DNA from: Halioglobus japonicus | GTDB lineage: Bacteria > Pseudomonadota > Gammaproteobacteria > Pseudomonadales > Halieaceae | Reading direction: 5' to 3' | Length of the DNA stretch: 41,112 nucleotides | Assembly (NCBI GenBank): GCA_902705825.1 | Contig: CACSIL010000004.1 | Coordinates: 87,899 to 129,010 of the forward strand | Shown here: positions 16,832-25,727 of the stretch, one piece after another | Layout of the letters: the number at the start of each line of letters is the position of its first letter | How positions within the stretch are numbered: position 1 is the first letter of the stretch | The notes under the pieces: generated by a model | Told to the model about the DNA's origin: nothing | Seen by the model: only the letters and a program-made list of their open reading frames with translations | Databases searched by the model: none | Position numbers and translations under genes: made by a program

Positions 16832-17787
16832 ATATGTTGTCGCGAGTTGCAGAGCGCCTGTTCTGGATGGCGCGCTACCTGGAGCGGACCGAGGATACGG
16901 CCAGACTCATACATTCCTACGCGCATTTAGTGATGGATATACCCAGAGGTTCCGAGCCCGGCTGGGATATTCTGGTGCATATTCTCAACACCGAGCCCAG
17001 CTATAACGAACACTACCGGGCCTACAACGAACTGAACGTGATGAAATTTCTTATCGCGCAACCGGACAATGTCAGCGGTATACTGAGCTCCGTTCGCGCG
17101 GCCCGTGAAAATGTGCGCACCACCAGAGATGTGCTGCCCAGCGAAGTCTGGGAACATGTAAACGAACTCTACCTCTACGCTCAGGAGTATTCCGAGAAGA
17201 GTGTCGGACGGCGCTATCGCTACCAGTTTCTGGAAACGATTATTGCACGCTGCCAGATGATCAATGGCATACTGGTGTCTACACTGCCTCGCGGTCACGC
17301 CTACCGGTTTATCAAGTTGGGGCGGTTGCTGGAACGAGCGGATATGACCAGCCGAGTTGTCGATGTCGGAGCAGCAGCGCTGCTGGGTGAGGAACGTCTG
17401 CACAGTTCGGTGGACCCACTGATATGGGCCAGCCTGCTCAACTCACTATCGGCTATGGGCGCTTACCAGCGCGAGATTGGCCCGCAAGTGGAAGCGGGTG
17501 CGATGGTCGATTTTGTACTGCGCGAGGGCACGCTGCCGCGCTCCATAAAGTTCTGCCTGAACGGCATACGCCAGGAGTTGTCCCCACTGAACAACAACAA
17601 GGAAGCGATCAGGTTAGTTCTGAAGGCGAGACGCAAGCTCTCCGCATTCGATCCACAGACGTGCTCACGCGAGGAGCTGCATATTTTTCTCGACCAGTTC
17701 CAGGTCCTGTTAACGAAGCTGTACAGCGCCATTGACCAAACCTGGTTCATGACAGCCGAAAGGCGGGCAACTGCTACACTGAGCTAA
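16828..17787 (+). CDS. Alpha-E domain protein (DUF403)
   Basis: This 319-residue helical protein starts MNMLSRVAERLFWMARYLER, the characteristic opening of alpha-E proteins. ERTEDTARLI and later GRLLERADMTSRVVD are acidic and basic helices typical of the family. The family has no proven biochemical role; it always accompanies circularly permuted ATP-grasp proteins and is thought to be a partner or substrate-handling subunit (published comparative-genomic prediction). The ATG within the ATGA overlap is chosen over the longer open frame starting at 16717, because the upstream part is out-of-frame sequence of the previous gene. It lies 40 bases before the large transglutaminase gene. Confidence 0.92.
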   Translation: MNMLSRVAERLFWMARYLERTEDTARLIHSYAHLVMDIPRGSEPGWDILVHILNTEPSYNEHYRAYNELNVMKFLIAQPDNVSGILSSVRAARENVRTTRDVLPSEVWEHVNELYLYAQEYSEKSVGRRYRYQFLETIIARCQMINGILVSTLPRGHAYRFIKLGRLLERADMTSRVVDVGAAALLGEERLHSSVDPLIWASLLNSLSAMGAYQREIGPQVEAGAMVDFVLREGTLPRSIKFCLNGIRQELSPLNNNKEAIRLVLKARRKLSAFDPQTCSREELHIFLDQFQVLLTKLYSAIDQTWFMTAERRATATLS

Positions 17788-17827
17788 CTGAGCGCACATA
17801 CAAGACCAACACAAACGGTAACCACTG

Positions 17828-20800
17828 ATGACAATCCGCGTAGCGATCAACCATCGCACATCGTACAAGTTCGACCGCCCCGTATCGATGTCGCCGCATA
17901 CCGTGCGCCTGCGTCCGGCCCCGCATTCGCGCACGCCGATCCACAGCTACAGCCTCAGGATCAAGCCCGAGGAACATTTTATCAACTGGCAGCAAGACGC
18001 TTTCGGCAACTATCTGGCCCGCCTGGTGTTCCCGGAAAAATGCACTGAGTTTGAAGTAGACGTGGAAGTGATCGCCGATATGACGGTGATCAACCCCTTT
18101 GACTTCTTCGTGGAAGAGTACGCAGAGAAATTCCCTTTCAAATATGCCGAACAAGTAAAGAAAGAGTTACTGCCCTATCTTGAAATACTCGAGTGCGGCC
18201 CCCTGTTTGAGAAGATGCTTGCCGGGGTGGACACCAGCAAGCGCGCCATTAACGATTTTCTGGTCGAGCTGAATCAACAGGTACAGCAGAGCGTCGAATA
18301 TCTGGTACGCATGGAACCGGGCGTGCAATCCCCTGAAGAGACACTGGAACTAGAGAAAGGCTCGTGCCGGGATTCTGCCTGGTTGTTGGTGCAATTGCTG
18401 CGCCACCTCGGGCTGGCCGCACGCTTTGCCTCCGGCTATCTGGTACAGCTCAAGCCGGACGAGAAATCACTGGATGGCCCCTCCGGCGCAGAGGAGGATT
18501 TCACCGACCTTCACGCCTGGTGTGAAGTGTTCCTGCCGGGAGCTGGCTGGGTGGGGCTGGACCCCACCTCCGGCCTGTTCGCCAGTGAGGGGCATATTCC
18601 GCTCGCATGCACACCGCACCCGGTATCAGCAGCACCGATTGCCGGTGCGACCGACGAGTGCGAGGTAGAGTTTGATTTCAGCAACACGGTGGAGCGCATA
18701 CTGGAAGACCCCCGTGTTACCAAACCGTACACTGAGGAGCAATGGCAGCACATAATGGCGCTGGGCCAGGCGGTGGATAAGGAGTTCGAACGCGAGGACG
18801 TGCGCCTGACGATGGGCGGCGAGCCCACGTTTGTGTCGATCGATGACATGGAATCCGCGCAGTGGAATACCGATGCACTCGGCGATGACAAACTGAGCCT
18901 GGCAAAGACACTACTCTTGCGCCTGCGCGACCATTTTGCCCCCAAAGGGCTGCTGCACTACGGGCAGGGAAAATGGTATCCGGGCGAGGAAGTACCGCGG
19001 TGGGCGCTGGGGGTATTCTGGCGCAAGGACGGCGAACCTCTTTGGGACAACCCGGAATTGCTGGGCCGGGTAGACAAGGATTACGGCTACGAGGACGCGC
19101 TCGCCGCGCGGTTTGGCGAATACCTATGTGAATTGCTCGCACTGCCACGCGCCTGCTGCCAACAAGCCTACGAGGATGGCCTGCACTACCTGCTGCAGGA
19201 ACAGACCCTGCCTGAGAACCTGGACATTCTGGCGCAGAAGCTCAAGGGCAATCTGGATCGACGCCGCCTGGCACGATTGATCGAACGCGGCTTTGGCGTA
19301 GCGTCAGGTGTTGTCATACCGCTGGAACGCAGCACCGGCTGGCCGGTGGCAGAGGCCCAGAAATCCTGGCGCAGCAGCTTGTGGCCACTGCGCCGCGAAC
19401 GCATAACCCTGATTCCCGGAGACTCTCCGATGGGGCTGCGCCTGCCCCTGAACGAGCTGCCTGAAGTGGCCAAGAAAGCGGATAGGGTTGCGCCCCAGCG
19501 CGATCCCTTCGAGCCGCGCGCCCCCCTGGCAAAACGCGCCGATATGCAATTTGCAGAACCTCAGGAAAACCCGGAAGACGACAGCGCAGACACGGTAGAG
19601 TACGAAAAGGTCGTGCGTACGGCTATGTGCATCGAAGTCCGCAAGGGCCGGTTGTACGTGTTTATGCCGCCGCTGGAGTATCTGGAAGATTACGTCGAGC
19701 TGATTGCCGCGATTGAACAAACCGCTGCCGCTCTGGAACTGAAAGTTCTCATTGAGGGCTACGAACCACCGCGCGACCCACGTATGCATAAATTGCTGGT
19801 GACGCCGGACCCCGGCGTGATCGAGGTCAACGTGCACCCCTCCAACAACTGGGATGAGTTGGTAGCTACCACCACCACCCTGTATGAGGAAGCGCGACTC
19901 ACTCGTCTGTCTACAGAGAAATTTATGCTCGATGGTCGCCACACCGGCACCGGCGGCGGCAACCACATTACGCTCGGCGGCGCGACACCCGCCGACAGCC
20001 CGCTGCTGCGCCGGCCTGACCTGCTGCGCAGCCTCATCACATTCTGGCAACACCACCCCAGCCTCTCCTACCTGTTCTCCGGCATGTTTATCGGGCCCAC
20101 CAGTCAGGCGCCGCGTGTTGACGAGGGCCGCGATGAGATGTTGTATGAACTGGAGGTGGCCTTTGCTCAAATGTCCGATATCGAGGGGACACCACAACCG
20201 TGGATAGTGGACCGCCTGTTCCGCAACCTGTTGATTGATGTCACCGGCAATACACACCGCGCGGAATTCTGTATCGACAAATTGTACTCACCCAACAGCG
20301 CCACCGGGCGCCTGGGCATTCTGGAGTTCCGCGGTTTCGAGATGCCACCCCACAGCCGCATGGCGCTGGTGCAGGCCCTGTTGTTGCGTAGCCTGGTCGC
20401 ACGTTTCTGGCACACGCCCTACCACAAGCCGCTGGTCCGCTGGGGCACCGAACTGCACGATCGCTTCATGCTGCCCCACTACATCTGGCAGGACATGAAA
20501 CAGGTGGTGGAGGATCTGAACGAACACGGCTATGCATTTGATCTTGAGTGGCTGGCACCTTTTGAGGAATTTCGCTTCCCACACTATGGCCGCGTACAAC
20601 TCGATGGCATTGAACTGGAGCTGCGCTGGGCCGTTGAGCCGTGGCATGTGCTGGGCGAGGAAACCACCAGCTTTGGCACCTCCCGCTATGTCGATTCATC
20701 GGTTGAGCGCCTGCAGATCCGGGCCACCGGCATGACCGAGGGGCGCTATGTGCTGGCGTGTAACGGTCGTCGTGTTCCGATGCGCAATACCGGCAGGCAC

Positions 20801-21190
20801 GGTGAGAATGTCGGCGGTGTACGCTATCGAGCCTGGGCTCCGCCCTCGGCACTGCACCCGATGATAGGCGTGCATGTGCCGCTGACCTTCGATCTGATCG
20901 ACACCTGGAACGGGCGCTCGCTGGGCGGCTGTACCTACCACGTATCGCATCCCGGCGGGCGCAGTTATGAAACGTTCCCGGTAAATGCGTTTGAAGCGGA
21001 ATCCAGGCGCATCAATCGGTTTGGTGTACTCAGCCACACGCAAGGGCCTTTTATTCCTCAGCCTGAAGTGGATGCCCTGCGGGAGTTTTTCCCGGATCAA
21101 CACCCCCCACGGCCAATGGCACCACCGCCGGAGGAGTCTCCCGGGGAGTATCCTTATATACTGGATATGCGCAGTCCGCGTAGAAGCTGA
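17828..21190 (+). CDS. Transglutaminase-like / DUF2126 putative amidoligase fusion protein
   Basis: The protein has 1120 residues. Residues 1-80 are the bacterial transglutaminase-like N-terminal domain. A papain-fold transglutaminase core follows, with GSCRDSAWLL (Cys180), DLHAWCEV (His229) and LDPTSG (Asp245), a complete triad. From about residue 330 to the end lies DUF2126, described in Pfam as a putative amidoligase; MGGEPTF, QGKWYPGE, GGGNHITLGG and the LEFRGFEMPPHSRM stretch are visible. The two activities suggest that it cleaves or transfers one amide bond and makes another. No signal peptide is seen, so it is probably cytoplasmic. The architecture is known in other bacteria, but its substrate is not. 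Confidence 0.92.
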   Translation: MTIRVAINHRTSYKFDRPVSMSPHTVRLRPAPHSRTPIHSYSLRIKPEEHFINWQQDAFGNYLARLVFPEKCTEFEVDVEVIADMTVINPFDFFVEEYAEKFPFKYAEQVKKELLPYLEILECGPLFEKMLAGVDTSKRAINDFLVELNQQVQQSVEYLVRMEPGVQSPEETLELEKGSCRDSAWLLVQLLRHLGLAARFASGYLVQLKPDEKSLDGPSGAEEDFTDLHAWCEVFLPGAGWVGLDPTSGLFASEGHIPLACTPHPVSAAPIAGATDECEVEFDFSNTVERILEDPRVTKPYTEEQWQHIMALGQAVDKEFEREDVRLTMGGEPTFVSIDDMESAQWNTDALGDDKLSLAKTLLLRLRDHFAPKGLLHYGQGKWYPGEEVPRWALGVFWRKDGEPLWDNPELLGRVDKDYGYEDALAARFGEYLCELLALPRACCQQAYEDGLHYLLQEQTLPENLDILAQKLKGNLDRRRLARLIERGFGVASGVVIPLERSTGWPVAEAQKSWRSSLWPLRRERITLIPGDSPMGLRLPLNELPEVAKKADRVAPQRDPFEPRAPLAKRADMQFAEPQENPEDDSADTVEYEKVVRTAMCIEVRKGRLYVFMPPLEYLEDYVELIAAIEQTAAALELKVLIEGYEPPRDPRMHKLLVTPDPGVIEVNVHPSNNWDELVATTTTLYEEARLTRLSTEKFMLDGRHTGTGGGNHITLGGATPADSPLLRRPDLLRSLITFWQHHPSLSYLFSGMFIGPTSQAPRVDEGRDEMLYELEVAFAQMSDIEGTPQPWIVDRLFRNLLIDVTGNTHRAEFCIDKLYSPNSATGRLGILEFRGFEMPPHSRMALVQALLLRSLVARFWHTPYHKPLVRWGTELHDRFMLPHYIWQDMKQVVEDLNEHGYAFDLEWLAPFEEFRFPHYGRVQLDGIELELRWAVEPWHVLGEETTSFGTSRYVDSSVERLQIRATGMTEGRYVLACNGRRVPMRNTGRHGENVGGVRYRAWAPPSALHPMIGVHVPLTFDLIDTWNGRSLGGCTYHVSHPGGRSYETFPVNAFEAESRRINRFGVLSHTQGPFIPQPEVDALREFFPDQHPPRPMAPPPEESPGEYPYILDMRSPRRS

Positions 21191-21216
21191 GATCGTCAAC
21201 AAGGCCACAATGGGGC

Positions 21217-21222
21217 TATACT
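21217..21222 (+). promoter_or_regulatory. Possible internal -10 box before the second ATP-grasp module
   Basis: TATACT lies in the 109-base gap between the DUF2126 gene and the ATP-grasp fusion gene, the largest gap in this locus. A weak GTCAAC-like -35 lies upstream. It could let the second module be transcribed separately; this is uncertain. Confidence 0.25.
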
Positions 21223-21299
21223 AAGCGGCCCGGTCGGCCTCCTGCCGTTGTCGGGCCTCATTCACCATTGATTCAACGCTTTTACCGCAGGACGATGCT

Positions 21300-23891
21300 G
21301 TGCCCAATCCCGTAACTTCCACAGAACCCGGCCAATCGCAGTCGCAGACCCAGGTTGTCCCGCTTCTGCCGCTGGAATACAAAAGCCACAGCGACTTACT
21401 TGATGACGCCTGTACCCCCCAAGGCAGCATCAAACCCGAGTGGGAATACATGCTCGGCGGCCTGCGCGATCTGGGCCCGGAGGCATTGCGCGAACGCGCG
21501 CAAAAAGCACGCCGCATACTGCGCGATGATGGCGCGACGTTTAACATTTACGACGGCGAAGGCGGCCCCGGCGGCAGCTGGGAACTCGACCCAGTGCCCT
21601 ACATTATCGGCAGCGAGGACTGGGCGCGTATTGAAGCCGGACTGCTGGAACGCTCAGAGCTTTTTAACCTGCTACTGCGCGACCTGTACGGCCCCCGAAC
21701 CCTGCTGCGCCACGGCTTGCTTCCTCCGGAGGCTCTGTTCAGCCACGGTGGCTTTCTGCGCGCCTGCCAGGGCATCCAGATGCCCGGTGAACAGGAACTG
21801 ATTGTGCACGCCGTGGATATGATCAGACGACACGATGGCACTATGTGCGTACTGTCTGATCGCTCTCAGGCCCCCGCCGGCGCCGGGTATGTGTTGGAGA
21901 ACCGCACCGTGATGTCGCGGGTGTTTCCCAGCCTGTACCGCGACAGCCACGTACACCGCATCGCCAGCTTCTACCAGCGCCTGCGCCACAAACTGATTTC
22001 CCTGTCACCCTCAGATGAAGCGCCCCTGATTGCCCTACTGACGCCCGGCGGACAGAATGAAGCGTATTTTGAGCACACCTATCTCGCCAGCTATCTGGGC
22101 TTCTCACTGGTGCAATCCGGCGATTTGATGGTGCGCAATGGCTTCCTCTGGATGAAATCCATGGACGGCTTGAAACGCGTGGATGTACTGTTGCGCCAAA
22201 TAGATGACGCCTTCTGCGATCCGGTGGAGTTACGCAGTGATTCCCGCCTCGGCGTGCCTGGCCTGCTGGAAGTGGTGCGCTCAGGACGGGTTGTCGTGGC
22301 CAACCCGCTGGGCAGCGGTGTACTGGAAAACCCCATTTTCCTCAAATACCTGCCGGGCATCAGCAAGAGCCTGCTGGGACGCGAGCCGCGACTGGACTCT
22401 GTGCAAACATGGTGGGCTGGTGACGACGACGACCTTGAGTTCATTACCGCCAATATTCGCGAACTCATCATCAAACCGGCGTATCGCGGCACCGGCATCA
22501 GCAGTGTCTGGGGAGGCGATCTCAACGACGAAGAGCTGAACAAGCTGCTCGCTACCGTACACAGCAAACGCTACCAGTATGTTGCGCAGGAGCGTTTGCA
22601 GAAACCGCACATCCCATCGTTTGCCAACGGCGCACTGGAGCCAAGACCGGCTCTGCTGCGCACCTTTTCTGTCGCCAGCGATGGCACCTCCTACAAAATA
22701 CTGCCCGGCGGCCTCACCCGTATCGGCACGGACACCGGCAGCGGTGTTATCAGTATGCAATCGGGTAGCCCCAGTAAAGACACCTGGGTCACCGCCAGTG
22801 AACAGGAGCGCACGGCGAGTATCGACAGTGTCCCCGACAGTGCTCGCATCGCGGCGGATTCACCACTGCTCAGCCTCCCCAGCCGCGTGGTCGAAAACCT
22901 GTATTGGATGGGGCGCTACTCAGAGCGCGCAGAGGCAGCCCTGCGACTGCTGCGCACCGTGTTTGTGCTGCTACGCGGCGAAGAACCTATCTCGCCCAAC
23001 GCGCAGAAAATTCTATTGCACACCGTCAGCGATATCACCGCAACGCTCCCCGGATTCACCATCGCGCCACAAGAGTTACTGGCCAATCCGGATGAAGAGC
23101 TGCTTGATATCATCCGCGACGGCAGCCGGGCAGGAAGTGTGAAATCCACACTGAACTCGATGCTGGCCAGCGCCGATGAATCCAAGGAGTTGTTGTCCAC
23201 TGACACCACACGCGTGATCAATGACCTGCGTGACGCGATGGTAGAACTGGATGTGGTGCTCGACAGTGGATTGACATCCGCCCCGGAAGAGGCGCTTGAC
23301 CCACTGGTGACGACACTGACTGCACTGTCCGGATTAATGCATGAGAGTATGGTCCGGGGGATTGGCTGGCGCTTTATGCTATTGGGCAAGCGCATAGAGC
23401 GCTCACTGCAAACACTCAATACCGTGCGCTGCCTGGCGACACCGGTTGTCGATGACGCAGACCAGACCACTTTGCTGAACGCGCTACTGGTCTCGATGGA
23501 AGTACTGATAACTTATCGCAGGCACGGCCGCCAACGCCGAGGTATTGAGCTGGGGCTGGAGCTTGTCCTGCTCGATGACCGCAATCCACGTTCACTGCTG
23601 TTCCAACTGGAACAACTGCAACAACATCTGGCAGAGCTGCCCAAGGCCGAGACAAAACCGGGTGAACTGGCCGAGGAGGATCGCGCCCTGCTGGAGGCGA
23701 TGACGAGTTTGCGGCTGGCCCGCTTACCGCAACTACTGGAGACTTCATCACCCACGCGCGAGGAGTTGGGGCAACTCCTGCTGCAACTGAAACAGTTACT
23801 ACAGGAATTCAACCGTATTATCAGCGACAAGCACTTTGACCATCGCACCGACGAGCAGCATCTGGTCACCAGCTTTTGGGGTGAACAATAA
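21300..23891 (+). CDS. Circularly permuted ATP-grasp :: alpha-E fusion protein (DUF404/407/403)
   Basis: The protein has 863 residues and starts with GTG, with AGGA seven bases upstream. Residues about 30-510 are a second circularly permuted ATP-grasp domain and residues about 525-863 an alpha-E domain (SRVVENLYWMGRYSERAEAA). It is thus a fused version of the two separate proteins encoded at 15383-17787. The ATP-grasp motifs differ from the first copy: LSDRSQAPAG (185-194) replaces LEDNLRVPSG, and KPAYRGTGI (392-400) replaces KPANESGGYG. These look like features of the fused subfamily rather than decay, because PGGLTRIG and SKDTWV remain. The TAA stop overlaps the next ATG by one base. Confidence 0.92.
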   Translation: MPNPVTSTEPGQSQSQTQVVPLLPLEYKSHSDLLDDACTPQGSIKPEWEYMLGGLRDLGPEALRERAQKARRILRDDGATFNIYDGEGGPGGSWELDPVPYIIGSEDWARIEAGLLERSELFNLLLRDLYGPRTLLRHGLLPPEALFSHGGFLRACQGIQMPGEQELIVHAVDMIRRHDGTMCVLSDRSQAPAGAGYVLENRTVMSRVFPSLYRDSHVHRIASFYQRLRHKLISLSPSDEAPLIALLTPGGQNEAYFEHTYLASYLGFSLVQSGDLMVRNGFLWMKSMDGLKRVDVLLRQIDDAFCDPVELRSDSRLGVPGLLEVVRSGRVVVANPLGSGVLENPIFLKYLPGISKSLLGREPRLDSVQTWWAGDDDDLEFITANIRELIIKPAYRGTGISSVWGGDLNDEELNKLLATVHSKRYQYVAQERLQKPHIPSFANGALEPRPALLRTFSVASDGTSYKILPGGLTRIGTDTGSGVISMQSGSPSKDTWVTASEQERTASIDSVPDSARIAADSPLLSLPSRVVENLYWMGRYSERAEAALRLLRTVFVLLRGEEPISPNAQKILLHTVSDITATLPGFTIAPQELLANPDEELLDIIRDGSRAGSVKSTLNSMLASADESKELLSTDTTRVINDLRDAMVELDVVLDSGLTSAPEEALDPLVTTLTALSGLMHESMVRGIGWRFMLLGKRIERSLQTLNTVRCLATPVVDDADQTTLLNALLVSMEVLITYRRHGRQRRGIELGLELVLLDDRNPRSLLFQLEQLQQHLAELPKAETKPGELAEEDRALLEAMTSLRLARLPQLLETSSPTREELGQLLLQLKQLLQEFNRIISDKHFDHRTDEQHLVTSFWGEQ

Positions 23892-24784
23892 TGCGTTACC
23901 GGATAAAACATATCACACGCTACAACTACGCGGCCCGGGTGACGCGCTGCTACAACCTGGCCAACGTGATTCCCAGGGACACGGCCAGACAGCGCTGCCT
24001 CAGCAATCGCATCACACTATCACCCCTGCCCTCGACAACGCATAAGCGCACTGACTATTTCGGCAACAAGGCCTTCCACTTTGAAATCCAGAAAGCGCAC
24101 AGTGAGCTGAGCATCACAGCAGTCAGCGAGGTGGAGGTGGCTGACAACGACAACGCGCCGAACCTCGACCTGGGAATTGCTTACAAAGACGCACAGGAAT
24201 ACTTCCGCAAATCCAGCAAGCCGGAAATTATCGAGGCGCGCGAATTCTTGCTCAGCTCACCGCTTATTGAGACCAGTGACGTGCTGGCTGATTATGCCAG
24301 ACCGTCATTTGACCCAAAGCGCTCATTGAAATCTTGCGTCGCCGATCTCACACGCCGCATTTTCAGGGAATTCACGTACGACCCACATTTCAGCACCATC
24401 GCCACACCACTGGCCGATGTGCTAAAGCACAAAAAAGGCGTCTGTCAGGATTTTGCCCACCTCGAAGTAGGCTGCCTGCGCGCTATGGGGATTCCCGCCA
24501 AATACGTTTCCGGCTATATCGAAACGCTGCCCAAGCCGGGCGAGCAAAAGCTGGTGGGGGCCGATGCGACACACGCGTGGATAGCGTTCTTTTGCCCCGA
24601 GGAGGGCTGGGTGGAGTTCGACCCCACCAATGACAGCATGGCGGGCAATCAGCATATCGTGACCGCCTTTGGCCGCGACTATTTTGACGTTACACCCCTG
24701 CGCGGCGTTATCTTTGGCGGCGGGGCCGGGCCAGCGCTGAGTGTTTCGGTGGATGTCAGCCGTATGGCAGGGCCGCAGGCTTAG
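23891..24784 (+). CDS. Transglutaminase-like cysteine protease family protein
   Basis: This 297-residue protein has a bacterial transglutaminase N-terminal beta domain (MRYRIKHITRYNY) and a core with GVCQDFAHLEVG (Cys185), THAWIAFF (His228) and VEFDPTND (Asp244), a full catalytic triad. Such proteins are predicted to be peptidases or amide transferases that work with the adjacent ATP-grasp/alpha-E ligase. It is a compact relative of the first domain of the 1120-residue protein, without the amidoligase part. No secretion signal is visible. It closes the five-gene run, and no clear terminator follows. Confidence 0.92.
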   Translation: MRYRIKHITRYNYAARVTRCYNLANVIPRDTARQRCLSNRITLSPLPSTTHKRTDYFGNKAFHFEIQKAHSELSITAVSEVEVADNDNAPNLDLGIAYKDAQEYFRKSSKPEIIEAREFLLSSPLIETSDVLADYARPSFDPKRSLKSCVADLTRRIFREFTYDPHFSTIATPLADVLKHKKGVCQDFAHLEVGCLRAMGIPAKYVSGYIETLPKPGEQKLVGADATHAWIAFFCPEEGWVEFDPTNDSMAGNQHIVTAFGRDYFDVTPLRGVIFGGGAGPALSVSVDVSRMAGPQA

Positions 24785-24878
24785 CTGAACCCAACTTGCC
24801 TAGCGGTGACCCGTGTCGTCCACACAGACTGTAAGCGCGGGCAGAGCAACAGGGGCGGCACTGTTAATACCTGAAACA

Positions 24879-24904
24879 GATGTAAACATCCGTTCACTAT
24901 AGTG
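24879..24904 (+). promoter_or_regulatory. Candidate operator upstream of the TetR-family gene
   Basis: An inverted repeat GATGT-AA-ACATC (24879-24890) is followed by the perfect 10-bp palindrome CACTATAGTG (24895-24904). The 17 bases at 24886-24902 match 14 of 17 bases at 32211-32227, upstream of the TonB receptor operon. It is probably bound by the TetR protein encoded just downstream (inference). Confidence 0.4.
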
Positions 24905-25001
24905 GAAATGTTTTATAGCAATCATTGATACTGTTCCTTACAGTTGGTCGAAAACAGACGGTAGGTTACACTTGCCTCACAACCAGCGGGCGGGAATGGT
25001 T

Positions 25002-25643
25002 ATGGCTCAGCCACAACAAGAAGCAAGCGCACCAAATCGCACAGCCAGGCGTCGTCTGCGAACGCGCCAACAGTTACTGCAGGCGGTGGAGTCTCTGGTG
25101 TTATCCAGCGGCTACGAGGAAACATCGGCCGAGGCTATCGCCGAACTGGCTGATCTGGGCCGCAGCACTTTTTACAATCACTTCAATAACAAGCAAGAAG
25201 CCGTGCTGGCGACTATCACTGCACGCTTTGCGGATTACGGCAACGCCGCCTACGTACCGCAGGAGCAGAGCCCCGACCGTGCGGTGGCACTGGCGATCTC
25301 AGCCACCAGAGTATTTTTGGCGGTAGCACGCGATCCGTTTACCAAAGAATTAGTAGATCGACCGCGCTTGTTAATTCAGGCTCTGGTTGACAGCCAGTAT
25401 GATTTTCTAGTGCGCGAACTGGCGGGCGGTATTGACCAGGGGCGCTTCAAATTTGTCACCAGCCTGGAGCAAACCATCACGTTATTCCTGTGGGGCAAGG
25501 TTGGTCTACTCGCGAGCGCAATCAACAACGATTCAATGGATACCATCTGCCGAGACTGGTGTCGATTGCTACTGCTAAATGTGGGAATCGCGCCAGACGA
25601 AATTGAAAGTGTCGTCAATACAGCGTTTAACGCAGTCCAGTAA
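25002..25643 (+). CDS. TetR/AcrR-family transcriptional regulator
   Basis: The chosen start gives 213 residues. The N-terminal helix-turn-helix is clear: RRRLRTRQQLLQAVESLVLS, then SAEAIAELADLGRSTFYNHF with the recognition helix and the family-typical YNHF end, then NNKQEAVLA. The C-terminal ligand domain is not specific. ATG 25002 has GGGA about seven bases upstream; ATG 24996 and a TTG at 24972 are alternative starts. The gene is convergent with the catabolic operon ending at 25728. The operator-like motif it shares with that operon's promoter region suggests that it represses the operon until a substrate-derived ligand binds, and that it controls itself. Confidence 0.88.
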   Translation: MAQPQQEASAPNRTARRRLRTRQQLLQAVESLVLSSGYEETSAEAIAELADLGRSTFYNHFNNKQEAVLATITARFADYGNAAYVPQEQSPDRAVALAISATRVFLAVARDPFTKELVDRPRLLIQALVDSQYDFLVRELAGGIDQGRFKFVTSLEQTITLFLWGKVGLLASAINNDSMDTICRDWCRLLLLNVGIAPDEIESVVNTAFNAVQ

Positions 25644-25727
25644 ATACCCCACGATGACTCACCACAAGGGGCAATAGCAGCTTCACTGATCAAGCGCCTG
25701 AGCGACAACACTACTGCCGCGCTCTAT

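Noticed and set aside
19304..20257. 317-residue minus-strand open frame
   Set aside because: It is antisense to the DUF2126 gene, whose coding evidence is strong, and high GC produces such shadows.
15383..24784. Reading this locus as peptidoglycan or glutathione synthesis
   Set aside because: The ATP-grasp proteins have the circularly permuted pattern and alpha-E partners, not Ddl or GshB motifs.
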